The translations under genes and the position numbers were made by a program. A stretch of 64,000 nt of DNA from assembly GCA_964030475.1 (NCBI GenBank), contig CAXIPT010000002.1, positions 17,825,291-17,889,290 of the forward strand, written 5' to 3'. The DNA is from Tethya wilhelma (taxonomy: Eukaryota > Porifera > Demospongiae > Tethyida > Tethyidae). Shown piece by piece: positions 13,729 to 26,829 of the stretch. Under the pieces are notes generated by a model that was not told the DNA's origin, searched no databases, and saw only the letters and a program-made list of their open reading frames with translations. How positions within the stretch are numbered: position 1 is the first letter of the stretch; the number at the start of each line of letters is the position of its first letter.

Positions 13729-13770
13729 CCTAACTTTAGGCTCGTACCTAACTGTAGGCTCGTACCTAAC
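13729..13770. repeat. 18-bp tandem repeat, 2.3 copies
   Basis: The unit cctaacttta-ggctcgta occurs at 13729-13746, then with one change at 13747-13764, then a partial third copy. It lies between the NIDO gene start (13482) and the GTF2F1 stop (13943). Confidence 0.85.
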
Positions 13771-13942
13771 TTGCAATCTACTATAGATCTGTAATATGTA
13801 GGTCACATTGATATTTGATTGCCAATTGACACTGACTTATATAGTACCTAAATATATAAATGAGTGGAGGGATATTTATTAATGGGACATATGCATGGAG
13901 AATTCACAACAAACAACACACAATGCCATAACAACTTGTTGT

Positions 13943-16900
13943 TCATTCAGCTTGTTTCTTAAGAGAGAGGTACATCTTTCCCTTGATAGTCTGTTTGTCT
14001 ACATCCTTCAGATTGTTGATGGTTCGGCTCAGCACCTCTACGATGTGATTTCGATCCATCTCAGTCTTTTTGCTTGTGAACTTTCGCACCAGATCCTTAG
14101 AAGTGATTGGTCTTCGAAGCAAGTAGCGTTTGACTTCTTCCTCAGTTATTGAGCTAGGAGAGAATTCGGTTCTCTGTTTCTTTGAAGGAGGCTGTGATTC
14201 TCCCCCTTTCTCGGCTACACTACCTTTGCTGCCAGGAGTTCCACTAGAGCTGGGACCGCCAGAGTCTGTGGGTGCTCCAGAACCATCTCCTTTCTCTTGT
14301 TCTCTCTCTCGTTTGTGCCCATGCTTGCTGGATTTGTGATGATGGGACTTCTTCTTTGGAGTGCCTGCATGAAATTTAATAATAATCATTAAGACATTCA
14401 ATACCATTTCTAGTTTACATAGGTTAATAAGACGGTAACCTTAACCAAGCTTAAACCATTCAATTATCACTGATTATTAGCATAATATAATGTGAGCTAT
14501 TAGAATGGTGTGCTCACTGCACTTTGGATTGCACAAGAATTATCTCATGTGCCATTACTGATGCTACAATACAACTACATGTGCATGCATGTTGTGATGA
14601 ATGACATTAAGAAGAGCATCAAAGTAAGTCTTTTCATATACACGGACCAGCGTACTTATCACAATTACTCAAGATGAGATTCTTTGGAACACACGCAAGA
14701 CACATAGCAGACGTTATCAGGAGGCCAGAAATTAGCTTATACGTATTCATAAAAGACACAATAAAGGCATCAGCCTTTCTGCTGAGGAAATACATTTTTA
14801 GGGACCATTAAAGGTTTCACATAACATTGTGCCGGTCTGCTTAACACACACAATTCACAATTCTGGAAAGTTGAATGTGATCAATGTAATACAATCCTCT
14901 GATGGATCAACTCTTAAAATCAAGATGAGGAGAAATAGGATCAGATTCAGATTCTGTACAATGACACGAAAACAATTTCTCTAAAGACCCTTGCATGCAT
15001 CCATCCATACTACCTACCTCATGAACGAATCATGCACCTGCACTTCTCAATTCCTATACTAATTCTCTTGGTCTATAGCAGCAGTCTCATCATCACAGTA
15101 CAAAAAATTGTGCGAATATATGCCTGCATCATTTTCACTTCAGATCCAGCGATGATCGATGATGATTATATAGTTGGAATACCATTTTGATCACTCCAAT
15201 TAGCAAAAGGGAGTGTTCTCATGCATAAGTAACTGCACTGTACATGTAAATCAATGCATGCATGCATGTCAGGATAAATGCAGCATTCAATCACACTTAA
15301 TTGTGCGTGCATGAGTTGAAACTACATGTAGTGATGTGGTTATTACTCTATAATTAGATGACGAATCCATTGATGGGGATGGATGCTATGATGCAGATCT
15401 AAAAGAAAGCTATAGACCCATTGCACGTACAAGCATCACGTGCTCAAAAAATAAAATTACAAAAAATTTACGGAGAAAATTTTGAGTATACGAGATAAGT
15501 CCCGCCCATTGGAGGACAAGAGATGGGCAGTTGTATAACAATCTTCATAGCAGTTGGGGCAAAAGTTTTGATTTTTCAGTATGTTTTGTCTAACTATATT
15601 AGTCTATACTAAATTTCTAAGTTAGAAGTTACAACAGACTGGGCTAAGAGCAACAAAAACGATTCTTTCTCGCTACACAAAGTTGTCCTCCAAGATGGCT
15701 GACTTTTTTTATGTTATGTGACCTGTGATGTCACGTGCAACGGGTCTATCTATAGACAATCCTCAGTAGAAACAAGTGCATGCATGTTGGCAAATTGATT
15801 TTATACTCAATAAAACACTTGCATGGGATTGGCGCCTTAATTCTGGGTGCAGGTTCAAGCCTAATTACTATATAGTGTAGCATAATATTACTATAGCACT
15901 CTTGTTCATTTACAAGCAACTACCTGAAGATGAAAAAGAGCCGGAACAAGGTGGAAATTTCACTCAGATGAAAAATTTCAACAATCATATAGCGTGGTGA
16001 ACAACCTAATTAAGTAATGCTTTGAAGCAGTTCCGACCCTATAATTACAATTAGATAAAAATTTTAATGCAATGCAAAATATGCAGAGATATCAAGGAAG
16101 AGTACATTAATTGGTACGTACATGTACACATGCACAATGCATGTGAAAGACTATCTCATTGTATGATGAATAACTGCCATGATGAGTATTTAAGTTACTA
16201 TAACTCCACATGCATGCATGTTTAACAGTTATATATAGCAATAATTATTAACAACAAAGCGATGTTGCCACTTGCACAATTAAAAGATTAAGATATATAT
16301 ATATGCATTGATTAACACACAACTTAGCAGTTTATAATTGCTCCAGTAAAGATTATACCCAGTAGTAAACACTTTAATGCAAATATTCAATGGAGGGCAC
16401 ATACACACTGTATCTTCCTAATTGCACACCCTGCATGTGTCTATATATATACTGTATATAGCTAGAAATTTTTGAGGAATACAACTTACGCTGTTTTCAC
16501 GGATAGCCGGTGATCCGCGAAAATTTTACCCGCAAAAATTTCAGGATCATATTACAACATATGAATGGGGCTGCTCAATCCTCGAAAATAAAATTGTGAA
16601 AAGTTTGGTGATCACCTTTCTGCAAAAATTTTATTCCTCGAAAATTTCTAGCTATATATTATGTCGTGTATGGTATTAAATATTTTCTGCTGTTCTGTTA
16701 TTTGCAATTATTTTCAATTGTTTTCAATTCTTGTTCTCCTTTCATGGGCAATGCAATGACAATAAACTGAAACTCAAACCTCGCATGGATGTCATTATAT
16801 AATTTTATCATTAATTCCCAGGGACACAAGATAAATGGGTGTCGACATAATATGATACAGACGAGTTGCTAAACAAAGTAAATGTATCCTGGATATTCCT

Positions 16901-19900
16901 TTTGAGACAAATTCACGTCACAGCATACCATCTACTGTCACCATGCAACATGACAGGTATAGGGCTACAACTTCCATTATATGACGCAAAAATATGGACA
17001 GTTTGTGCCCACTTGCATACATTTATAACCATGCATGCAATGCAGCATATGCACAGTATATAGGTGCTGACCCTCTGCAGATAAAGCATGCATGCATGCA
17101 AGTATGTGACATACAATAAAAAGAACAAATTGTACAGTTCACATGCATGTGACACTAGATATACATAGGGCCCCACATCGCATAGCAACCAGACAATGAG
17201 ACGAGGGAGTTACAGTTTCATATTACAAGTAATGAAGGAGCTAGTTCTTGATATATGCACTGTTATGGTAACCCTGCGAGTGTAGGCTCTCATCAGTTTC
17301 AGTTTATTATCATTGGCCCATGGAAGGAGAACAAAAATTAAAAACGATTAACAGATAAAACGGCAGAAAGTATTTTACCCAACATTGGCTGGGGAAAAAC
17401 AAAATCAACAAAGTACAAATTGAGGTTTCAAATTGTGTAACTGTATCATTACAACCGGCTATATTATTTACATACTATAACATAATCTATGGCACTTTTA
17501 GTCTGCAGCAAAATTGATACTGATTAAGAACATACCGTAACGACAATATAGATGTTGGGATGGTGCCTGGGACAAACACATACACCAGTACACTGTAGTC
17601 AGAGAGACTACAGCTATCAAATCAGCTCAGCAGAACAATTAACATGCAGTTACTGATCATTGTTATTGCAACCAATTACAAGAATTCAGTGCCCACACAT
17701 ACCAAGTCATATATACATGCAGGCTTCATGGAGTGCTGCTTCCTGGAAGGTCCTAGCTGACACTTCAGTTGAATGATATGCACAAACACATTAATCTGCA
17801 CTGCTGAGCCAGTAAAGGATATAATAACACAGTGTCACAGATATGCAACATTGATGGGTCAGCTGTCATAGATGTACTCATTCACCTTAATGCCATAATA
17901 GCTATGCACTCAATACGCATACACAAATAAACACATTCCTTGTGGCCAGAAACATTTCAAGAATGCCATCATTTCACCACAATACACCTACAGAGTCTGA
18001 GCACAGTTATAGGCCGTGACAGCTGACAATACAATACATTCCATGCGTGTGGCCAACAAACTATTCTAACCACGATCCCACCCACTTCTGTCCTGCCCAT
18101 GCAATGATGACTACCAGCTATTCCAGGAAAAGAACTCACAAGGAGCTCCATGGCAGTTCACATCTTGAGCCTTTGATCTAGCTGCAGTTGTTTTAAAGAA
18201 AAGTCACTATAATAATTATATTGGCGAGCTTGTTTGTATCCCATTAACAAAGGAGCATGTGGGGAGGAAAGCTGACACACAAGGGTCATTGTGTATTGTG
18301 TGAGAAGTGATCAATAATCTGAGCCAAAGAGAATGAAGATCAAAAAGATTGGTAACACTATACAGCATACGATCATGATACAAAAAAGGCTATACCAAGC
18401 AGAGCAGCTCAGCTCAACTACTCAGCAACAGAGGTATAAGTTTGTTGGAGGGAGTAGCAAGCTCATCGTTTAAATAGTTACGCAAACTTATGAAAAAATG
18501 TTTAAAGCCTTGAGTTAATGCATTCTTCTCCATAACTCCCTTTCATCATTTCTATTTAGTGACACCACTGCCCCAGCCTCTACATTAGCTGACCACAAAA
18601 CTGTCTGCACACATACATACACCATGGTTGCTATGCACATTAATAGTCACAATGTCACATATAAATCGAATGATCCACAGTCCAGACTCAGCAACCATCA
18701 TAATAGTTAATGCATACATTCTTTGACTGACAGTACGTATCGTGTTCATTCTCACAATAAAAAAATTTTTTCAAAGCATAACACGACACAAAGGTGCTAC
18801 AGCATCCATGTAGTTCATTAAGCCACCCAGCAAACAGCAAGAGGTAGTGACATCACCAGCTCATTCTCATGCACCGTCCTCCATCACTTGGCAAGGCATA
18901 AGGGTGGGTAATTGACAAGCTACAGGTAAGGACCCACGCAGGAGTTAGAATAAAAGAGTGTAGAGTGGTTTTAGCAGTCAGGGAGGCCAGGGTATTATGC
19001 CATACAATTAGGGAGTGCAACGAGCAAGCAATTAGTACGCCATGAGAGCAGTGCTTGTAGAACACGTGCCAGTACAAGAGAGAGACTTCCAGTCTAACTA
19101 TTCAAGGCACCTGCCTCAGAAGTGAATTCCTTCCGGCCCACATCATGCTGCACTTGTTGTTGCTAGTAGAGACACACGTCACCCCAACCACTGGCCACCT
19201 TACCTATCCTAGAACAGGCAGCCACCAGCATAACAGAGAGCGGCACACAAATACAGCATAACTTCACGAGAAATGTACAGTACAATAGAGACCATTACAG
19301 ACACAGGTGTACACTCTTGGGAACCAGACATGTATAGATGTTGAAAGTAACGCAATTAATCTCAACATCTCCCTTCCATGGAAGGAAGATCAATTCCACC
19401 CACCGGAAGGAGACTGGATGGTAGCCAGATTAGAGATATTGATAGTAACAATAGTAACAATGAAAGAACCCCCGTATTTATTAGATAATTAATTTAGGCA
19501 ATACAAGTAATCATAATGGCTATTTCCAAACAGGAATCTCAAAACAAGGCCAGGCATACACACGAACATACACACAAACATACACACAAACGTACACCAC
19601 ACAGTCATCGTGTAAACAAACAGAGCTAATTTACTTATCCATCTCCCACTAGCTAGAGTGGCACAGCATTCCAAACACAAACCCACAAACACACAATAGT
19701 CCCTACTGCTAAGCTATCACCATGCACACATCTCTATGCAGCCAAAGCTAGTAGACGAATGGCATCCTAAGAGACACACTGTTGTCCCTCTGGAGGCCAT
19801 AACCAAAGTGGGAGGCAGACAAATCACGGGCTAGGTGCTTCTCCCTCTCACCGAGAGTCAACCTAATGACTGTATATACTAACGGAAGACTAAATGTGAA

Positions 19901-22900
19901 TTATCATTATCATTAATACATTACAGCGTGCATGATGTCGAGCGTATAGTTTGCTTCACAAAACAACAAGGAATGAAAAAGCAATTTGAAAATTTTGCTT
20001 GGACTTCAGTGACAGCTGCTGGGGAGAGGGGTGGTGAGGGTGGGCCCACGGTGCTTTGAATACCAACATCAATTGGGAGCAAGTTAGGCTAGACTCTAGA
20101 GTGGTGATTACACGTCATGGAACAGATCGATCAATGCTGGCTCTAATTCTAGTATGTGTCACATGGGTTGACTGATTGAAACATGTTAGCTATAGTAGTT
20201 AAATGGATTTTGAACCTTAGCTGTCATAGTGAACGGTGTAGAGCAGGCAGGAATGTTGCTCAGCCAACAACCTCAGAGCAAGACAGTGAGAGGAGGGTAG
20301 AAAACACCTTGTTGTCTAAAAAAAACTCCCAACGCTCCCAACCTACAGTAATTCTTATGCACGTCTAGACTCATTATAAGCATTAAACTGCAATGGTATT
20401 CAATCGTAGGGAAATTATCATGTAGCCTCCGTGCCCACATATGTACAGATACAAGATTTACATAAATAAATTAAAGCACCCACTGTCACAATCGTGTTGA
20501 CGGACCACATGCATTCTGAAAATACTTTAAGAATGACTTTCCGAAAAGCACTGACTGACCTTTTCCCTCTGCAGTGGATGTAGGAGTGGCCGATCTACTG
20601 GAGGGTTTTTCCCCTTGTAATGATGTCACTTTTTTAGCACTGTGATCATCGTCCTGTTCATCATTTTCAACATCAGAGTTAGTGTCCTTCACACCGGACT
20701 GCATACTCAGCAGGGCCTGGATTTCTTTACCTACACAAAAAAGAGAAATGCACATACTCAACATACTCACACACTCACACATTCACACACTCACACACTC
20801 ACACACTCACACACTCACACACTCACACACTCATAACACAAATCAGATCTTACCCTCTTCTGTGAGTTCCTCTCCCTCTGACGATGAGCTCTCAGTGAAT
20901 CCTTTATCGATCTCTCCCTCTTCTTGGCGGTCCACTTCCTCATCATCTTTAGGAGCCTCTTTTAACGCCTCCTTAGCCTGGACAAGGGGGCAATGAGACA
21001 GTGAATTGTGATGGTGTGATGGTGTGATGGTGTGATAGGGTGGAGGGTGGAGGGTGTGTGCAGTTGATAAAGTAACACACTATAGATAACGTGAACGTAT
21101 GCTGGGAAGCTATGTGAGCATTGAAAAGCAAGACTGACCAATGACCATATTTGACGTTCGCAATGAAATAGCTCAATTTCACTGTTGATTATATGACAGT
21201 CACTCAAGCAAGACAAAAACTAAGAAAAGCAAAAACAGACACGATCCTTCATTTCCAATCTCAAAAACTATTTCCAATTGGTGGGTGGACGATAAGAGAA
21301 ATGGAATTTGATACCCAGGTCGGTATTCTGCAATGAAAGAGCTGCAAATTCCTCAGAGATTGTGAGAACCATTAATGGAAATGGCGTGCAACACACGGGC
21401 AGGCAGTGTTGCTGTACACATCCCTTGAGGAATCATAACTCTCAGTGGTGTTGCATTACAACCCACACCAAGAGACACACCACATAGTTGCTACATCGCA
21501 AGGCATCCACATGGCTACCTGACAAAGTCATACATTAGTACACATACCTACCCTTCCCTCAAAGAAACAATGGAAATTGGTGAGGAAGGTTATATTTACA
21601 TTGCTAGTAAACTTATACCCTTACAAGTGACACCAAATCTTTACTGATACATTTGCACGTAAAAAAAAGTATAAAAATACCAAGAAAATGGAACTAGATA
21701 AAGCTACACTGATAAAGTCATTCAATCGGACCACTTCACACTATACACATACACACAGACACAATAGAAGCAAGCTATGTAGACAACGTGACAAGTGCAG
21801 TGCTGGACACTCAGAATACTACATATGTAGCAAAGTGACACGCACTCACATCCCATGTCATTTCAAGGGACCTGTCAATAAACTAAAGTGGCAATTCCTG
21901 GGAATGGAGATTCTACTCCTGTATAGGCCAGACCTACACCCTTAAATCACACAAGCCAACTACATTAATGGTGAAGTAGCCAAGAGACATGGAGTCCATG
22001 GCACACACTTCAATGGATTCTATTGGGATGTAAAAATTGCATAATTATAATACACAGACATTAGTATAGAGGTATGGACAAATTAAAACCATTTTACTTA
22101 AGTCAAAAGCATTACAGTAGAACCTCCGATAGTGGACCCTCCAAGATATGGAGACTGTATTCAGCAAAGGACAATTCTTAGTTCCAAAAAATTCCAATTC
22201 CCTATTGTACATAGCAACACAAATGGGAAGATGACAACCTCTCTGCAAACGGACAAACAAGCTGATTTCATACTATCCCCAAAGTTTCCTTTGTTCGGAG
22301 GTTCACTGTAGTATGTACTTATGGAGAAATCCACCGAGGAAGCTAAGGAGAGAGAAAGTTCACGATGAATAGTAGAAAAATACCTAGAAATCATGAATAT
22401 ACAACAGGCTGTGTAAACTATGAGTTGATTGGTGGTAGCCAGAGTGGTGAAATCAATTAATCAGTTATTGTATAAGTAAACAACTGCCACAAGGAATGAT
22501 TCGAGTGACGTCATCACGTTACTATGGTTATCACGTTACTATGGTGAGTGCTACATACAGTTTCCTCTGCTCTAGCTCCCATTCTAGCCGACTCAGCATT
22601 CTCTGATGTTCATTGTCTTTCGTCACATCCTGTCATCACACACAAATCATTCACTAACCAACATTCAAACAACTGCTGCACTAACTGGTTTTGAGATGGA
22701 CTCTGGTGCAGTTTCATAAAGTTCTTCCTCACTTATCAGGTCAATCTCTTCATGTTGAGACCTATCATACATTGTTAAGGTATACTGGTGAGTGAACCCC
22801 TGTAATTAATGATCAGAATTTTTTGCCCATTATGCTATGCTCTAATGCTCACAATTTCACCTATTATGCTCCACAATTTTACCTATTATGCTCCACATTT

Positions 22901-24622
22901 TCCTGTTAAAATCCATAATTTGTCAAGCATTCATACAAAATACACAACATCCGCCAAGATATCCAGATCTCGTTTGATTACAATTTGACACAACTGCTGT
23001 TAGGATAAGATGCAATTGTTAAGCGATATTATAAGGTGATTTATCTAGAGTAAACTATATACTGATTATTCAAACCTACAATAGTTAGTACGAAAGTGTT
23101 CAAGTCTATAATTTTTGCTCAAATTATGCCAGAAATTCACCTATTATGCCAGCATAATTCTCTGATTCTAATGCTTACCTATTATGCTCAAAATTATGCT
23201 AGCATAATTTGCAAAGGCCTATAATTATAATCTTCACTTCTTATGCATGATATGATAAAGCACTATATACATGTCATGAGTGTGCATATAGATACTGCTT
23301 ATCAAATTCTCACGGTGAATACGATTAAAATTCCTCAGGACAATGAAATCTTTTTCTTGTGATAACTATGATTCTGATTAGGATTGATTAACGAGCAGTT
23401 AAGGAATGGGAAATGCCCTCCAGCATAGAGACATACACTCGCTTATTCACTCCGTATTGGAGTTCTGTTCTTAATAGGAAATAATGACTGAAAAATGTTG
23501 AGCCTTGTGTAAACTATGCTAGAAACAATAAGGAAATATTTGTTTAAAAATGTACACTATACTATTATAAAGTTACCATGTGTGGGACACATAATATAGG
23601 AGTTTGTAACATACATGTGTTGTCAAAACACACTCATGAAATTAAGAGAAATAATTAGCTAAGTGTGTAAAAAATTTATGGTAATTAATGATAGTACATG
23701 AAAGTGCTGCTATACAAGCACATGAACACCCACACACATGTACACCCACACACATGCACACACGCACACACACACATACACATGTACACATAGCTGCTAA
23801 TATTTTTTTTTCATTGGCTCTATAGGCTGTGTGGTTTGTGGCATCGTGCACGTGGCACTCCTTATGGGATGCTATAGTGACAGGACATTAGACTCCTGGC
23901 TACTGTGACTATTGTGTAAGCTCTAGACCATACACCTCGTGTGCATGTGTGTGTGTGTCTACATAGCTCACATGCGTACCACGCAACCTAAAATAACTCC
24001 CGGGAACAGGTCCATGACCCTTTTAGAGTATAAAGTCTTCCTTTACTCCAAAAAGAGTATTGGTTACAATCTTCAGAGTGATACATCGATATAAATTGCA
24101 TTCCAAATGGCACAAGTATGCGCTCCCTTTATCGAAGACAGCAGGCCAATGTCAACAGTGACTGGGTTATCTAGTTGGAAATCTCTTCTGCAAAATGTTA
24201 TGCAATCATTGGGTTCATCAATTTTGATTGTAAACACGAGTGGACTCTTGGTAAATTATTGGTTAAAATTCTCTTTAATATTCATAGTGGTCTATTCATG
24301 CATAATTTATTCCAAGATCGGTAGGAAGTTAAGAGGCTACACAACAGGAAGGTGATGTCATCACTCTTCAATGAAGTGTGTAGCGCATTTGATTACATGA
24401 TAACAACCCTTTACACACGGCCTGAGATAGTACCTGGAATTCTTGTTCAGAATCTGAAGTGGATTCACTCATGTAGTCCACCTCTCTAGATTCAATTTCT
24501 CCCTCATCTGTTTCCTCTCCAGCTTCACTCTCCATCTCTTGAGAGGCTTTTCTCTTTCTCTTCTTCCTCTTCCATGAACCATCTTTCTTCTTGCTTGTAC
24601 CTTCAGCTTAAAACAGAGCAGA

Positions 24623-24688
<66 letters not shown>

Positions 24689-26378
24689 ATTGAAATTTTT
24701 GGCAGGGGTGGACTGTAGTTAGCTATGCATGTAACAATTGGAGGAATTTTTTTTCATCAAAGCTCACATACTTTCACTGTCATCCGACGACAGACCTGAA
24801 CTGCTATCAGTCAGCAACTGCAAATGAGAATAATCTAATATAAGAGTGCTGTGGAATGAAGCAGCAAGTGCATGTGGCGAGCTTAAACGATCTTATGAAT
24901 GCAATACTGACTGAGTATAGAGAGTGTGTCCCCCATTAGTGTATGTGTGACATCAGTACATAATCTACATGAGTGCCTACTGACTAACAGTGTCAGGAAT
25001 TTAGTACTTCAAAGAAAGTCCACGCACACAAACGAATTCTTCAGCCAAACATCGTGACATCTTATCCGTGAACAGTGACAGGCGAGGAGGCTCTACCACT
25101 TACCAAACCAGCATCGTTCCCAGGCTGTTTCTTCTTCTTCCTACTGGCACCACCAGCCCCACCTCCAGTGGCCTCGCTGTCTTCTCCGAGGCCTTTACTC
25201 TCTCCCCCTTCTTCCTCAGCATCTTTCATCTTCTTGCTCAACATGATGGAGAAGTAGTTGAGGGTCTTGTTGCGCCTTTCGAACCTCTCTTCAGCTTCAT
25301 CGGCATTCAAGTAGTTGTACTTGACCGGTGGAACAAAGTCATACCTTAGAGAGATTGTGTGTGGAACAGAATTATAGTGATGAGTAAGAGTGTGAGTGTT
25401 TTGGGAGTTTTGTGGTACTCACCAATTTTTGACTGGGAATGCTTCAAATGCTCCGTCCTGACCTACGGTGAGAATGAAGTAGGAAGAACTGGCATTGACT
25501 GTTCCTTCTTTCCGACCAATGAAGCTGTGCAAGGAAATTGACAAAGGGAAAAAGCAATCAACTTTCAAAAGACTAAATGGCTCCCCAAGAATTAAGTTAC
25601 AACTCAACTATATATACACTGAGAGCTTGAAATGCTTGGACACAAAACATGGTATAATTTAGTTAGAGATGGTTTATAGGATTAGACATTTAGACATCAT
25701 TTATAGGATTAGACATTTGATGTGAGGCAATAAACACTCTTGGGACAATAATTCCAACCTACTGTGCTCCACCTCTCTTCTTCTCTTTCAGCACCCACGG
25801 CATTTCGTCGGGATCCTCCCTCCGAGAGCCATAACCCCGTTTCCTCTTTCGGGCCTCCTCCCTCCATTTCCTGCCGTACTCGCTGCCTTCCCCACTCTCT
25901 GGAACGTCTTCTTCCTCATGGACTTGCTTCACTTGCCGGTCAAGAGTAGGCTGTTTGTGTGTGCATAGGTGGCGTGTGAACGGTACGGACCCTTAGGGTA
26001 ACATGCCCATACTTGTGATGGTTTCAACAGCACCCCATGACACATTATACTGATTCAATTGTCCACATCAAGCACTTATGGATACTTATTGGCATTCCAG
26101 TGGGTGACAAACACTATTGAAACCATACAGCTGCTCTGGGTGAGAGAGCCTGTCTAACAAAAGAATGTGACTGACATTGACAAGCTTCTCCAGGTTGCAC
26201 TTGTGGGGTGGCTTGAACCTCATCACGTGGTACTTCTTGCTAGAGGCACTGTGATACATGAAAGAATACGAAATTTACAGCCACTCAGGGCCACACAGTT
26301 AATCCTACTGCGATGCTCTTACTCTGCTAGCTTGACTTTGTATTCTGTGTGGCCTTGCTGCTGCTGGGAAGATGCCAT
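13943..26378 (-). CDS. GTF2F1: General transcription factor IIF subunit 1 (RAP74)
   Basis: TFIIF large subunit, which escorts RNA polymerase II into the preinitiation complex and stimulates elongation. Minus-strand exons: 26378-26323, 26248-26176, 25950-25763, 25524-25423, 25344-25104, 24817-24772, 24606-24434, 22799-22686, 22629-22555, 20977-20854, 20730-20560, 14363-13943. Family marks: EEEDVPESGEGSEYGRK, GQDGAFEAFPVKNW and ERRNKTLNYFSIM (the N-terminal dimerisation region, compare human QCPDGAFEAFPVHNW), a long acidic/Ser/Lys central region, and a C-terminal winged helix (EEEVKRYLLRRPITSKDLVR ... MYLSLKKQAE stop) that in other animals binds the FCP1 phosphatase. The start is MASSQQQQGHTEYKVKLAE. 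Phases agree at the junctions I checked. The acidic middle exons (24.8-20.6 kb) rest on splice signals and frame more than homology. The last intron is 6.2 kb, unusually long here. Confidence 0.92.
14364..20559. other. 6.2-kb last intron of GTF2F1, no gene seen
   Basis: AT-rich, with many short direct repeats such as tgcatgcatg and one clear MITE-like element (16455-16658). Open frames here are short and without recognisable domains on either strand. Confidence 0.6.
16455..16658. mobile_element. MITE-like foldback element, 204 bp
   Basis: Terminal inverted repeats of 26 bp (16455-16480 and 16633-16658) with one mismatch. Each begins TATATAGCTAGAAATTTT and runs inward to GAGGAAT. The interior is rich in CGAAAATTTT/GCAAAAATTT motifs and codes nothing. 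Size and TIRs suit a non-autonomous DNA element. A related tip (TATAGCTAGAAATATTG) occurs in the SEPSECS intron at about 44950. Confidence 0.75.
20761..20832. repeat. (ACACTC)n minisatellite
   Basis: About 12 copies of a 6-bp ACACTC-type unit with rare variants, inside the GTF2F1 intron between exons 20977-20854 and 20730-20560. It gives spurious THTHTLTHS open frames. Confidence 0.9.
22115..22308. mobile_element. MITE with CAGTAGAACCTCC termini and TA target duplication
   Basis: The left end CAGTAGAACCTCCGA (22115) and the inverted right end CAGTGAACCTCCGA (ending 22308) form TIRs, flanked on both sides by TA. The roughly 194-bp interior is non-coding. TA flanks and a CAGTRGAACCTC tip are what I would expect of a Tc1/mariner-pogo type non-autonomous element; the family assignment is inference. 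It lies in the GTF2F1 intron between exons 22799-22555 and 20977. Confidence 0.7.
22825..23220. repeat. Cluster of ATTATGCT/AGCATAAT motifs
   Basis: About nine copies of attatgct or attatgcc, often as acctattatgctcc, spread over 400 bp, plus the perfect palindrome AATTATGCTAGCATAATT at 23192-23209. It sits in the GTF2F1 intron between exons 24434 and 22799 and is probably a degenerate repeat or foldback element. No coding content. Confidence 0.65.
24621..24685. repeat. (GA)n microsatellite upstream of a GTF2F1 acceptor
   Basis: In the gene's sense it is (CT)n running toward CTCTGTTTTAAG, the acceptor of GTF2F1 exon 24606-24434. It occupies the polypyrimidine region. Confidence 0.9.
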
Positions 26379-26829
26379 GATAGCTAGAAGTGGTGTTTTG
26401 TGTCTTGATTCTGTTCTACAAATTCTGGCGGTTTTCCACTTCAAATTTTCAATATAATTTCAGATATTTAGATATCATGGTAAAGGTCGTTCAATTTAAA
26501 AACCACAGTTTAGTTAATAATGTATTGTGGTTAGTTAGAACAATAGGTAGACAATGTTTCTCTCCTTAAAAAATTATGTCTATGATCATTGCATAATCAC
26601 TTGGGTGGGTTAGTCTGGCTACAGAGCATACAGGTGGGATTTTCCAAGCATGCTTGTCTACCTCCCATTGGTATCTTGGCACAAAGTGAATTATAATCAG
26701 GACACAGATGCTTTAAATAGTTTAAGGGTACACACATAAGTTGGGTTGAACACACACATTGATTAACACATAAACTCTGACAATGACACACAACAACAGA
26801 CAAAGAGAGAAATAATGTTCATTGTGCAT

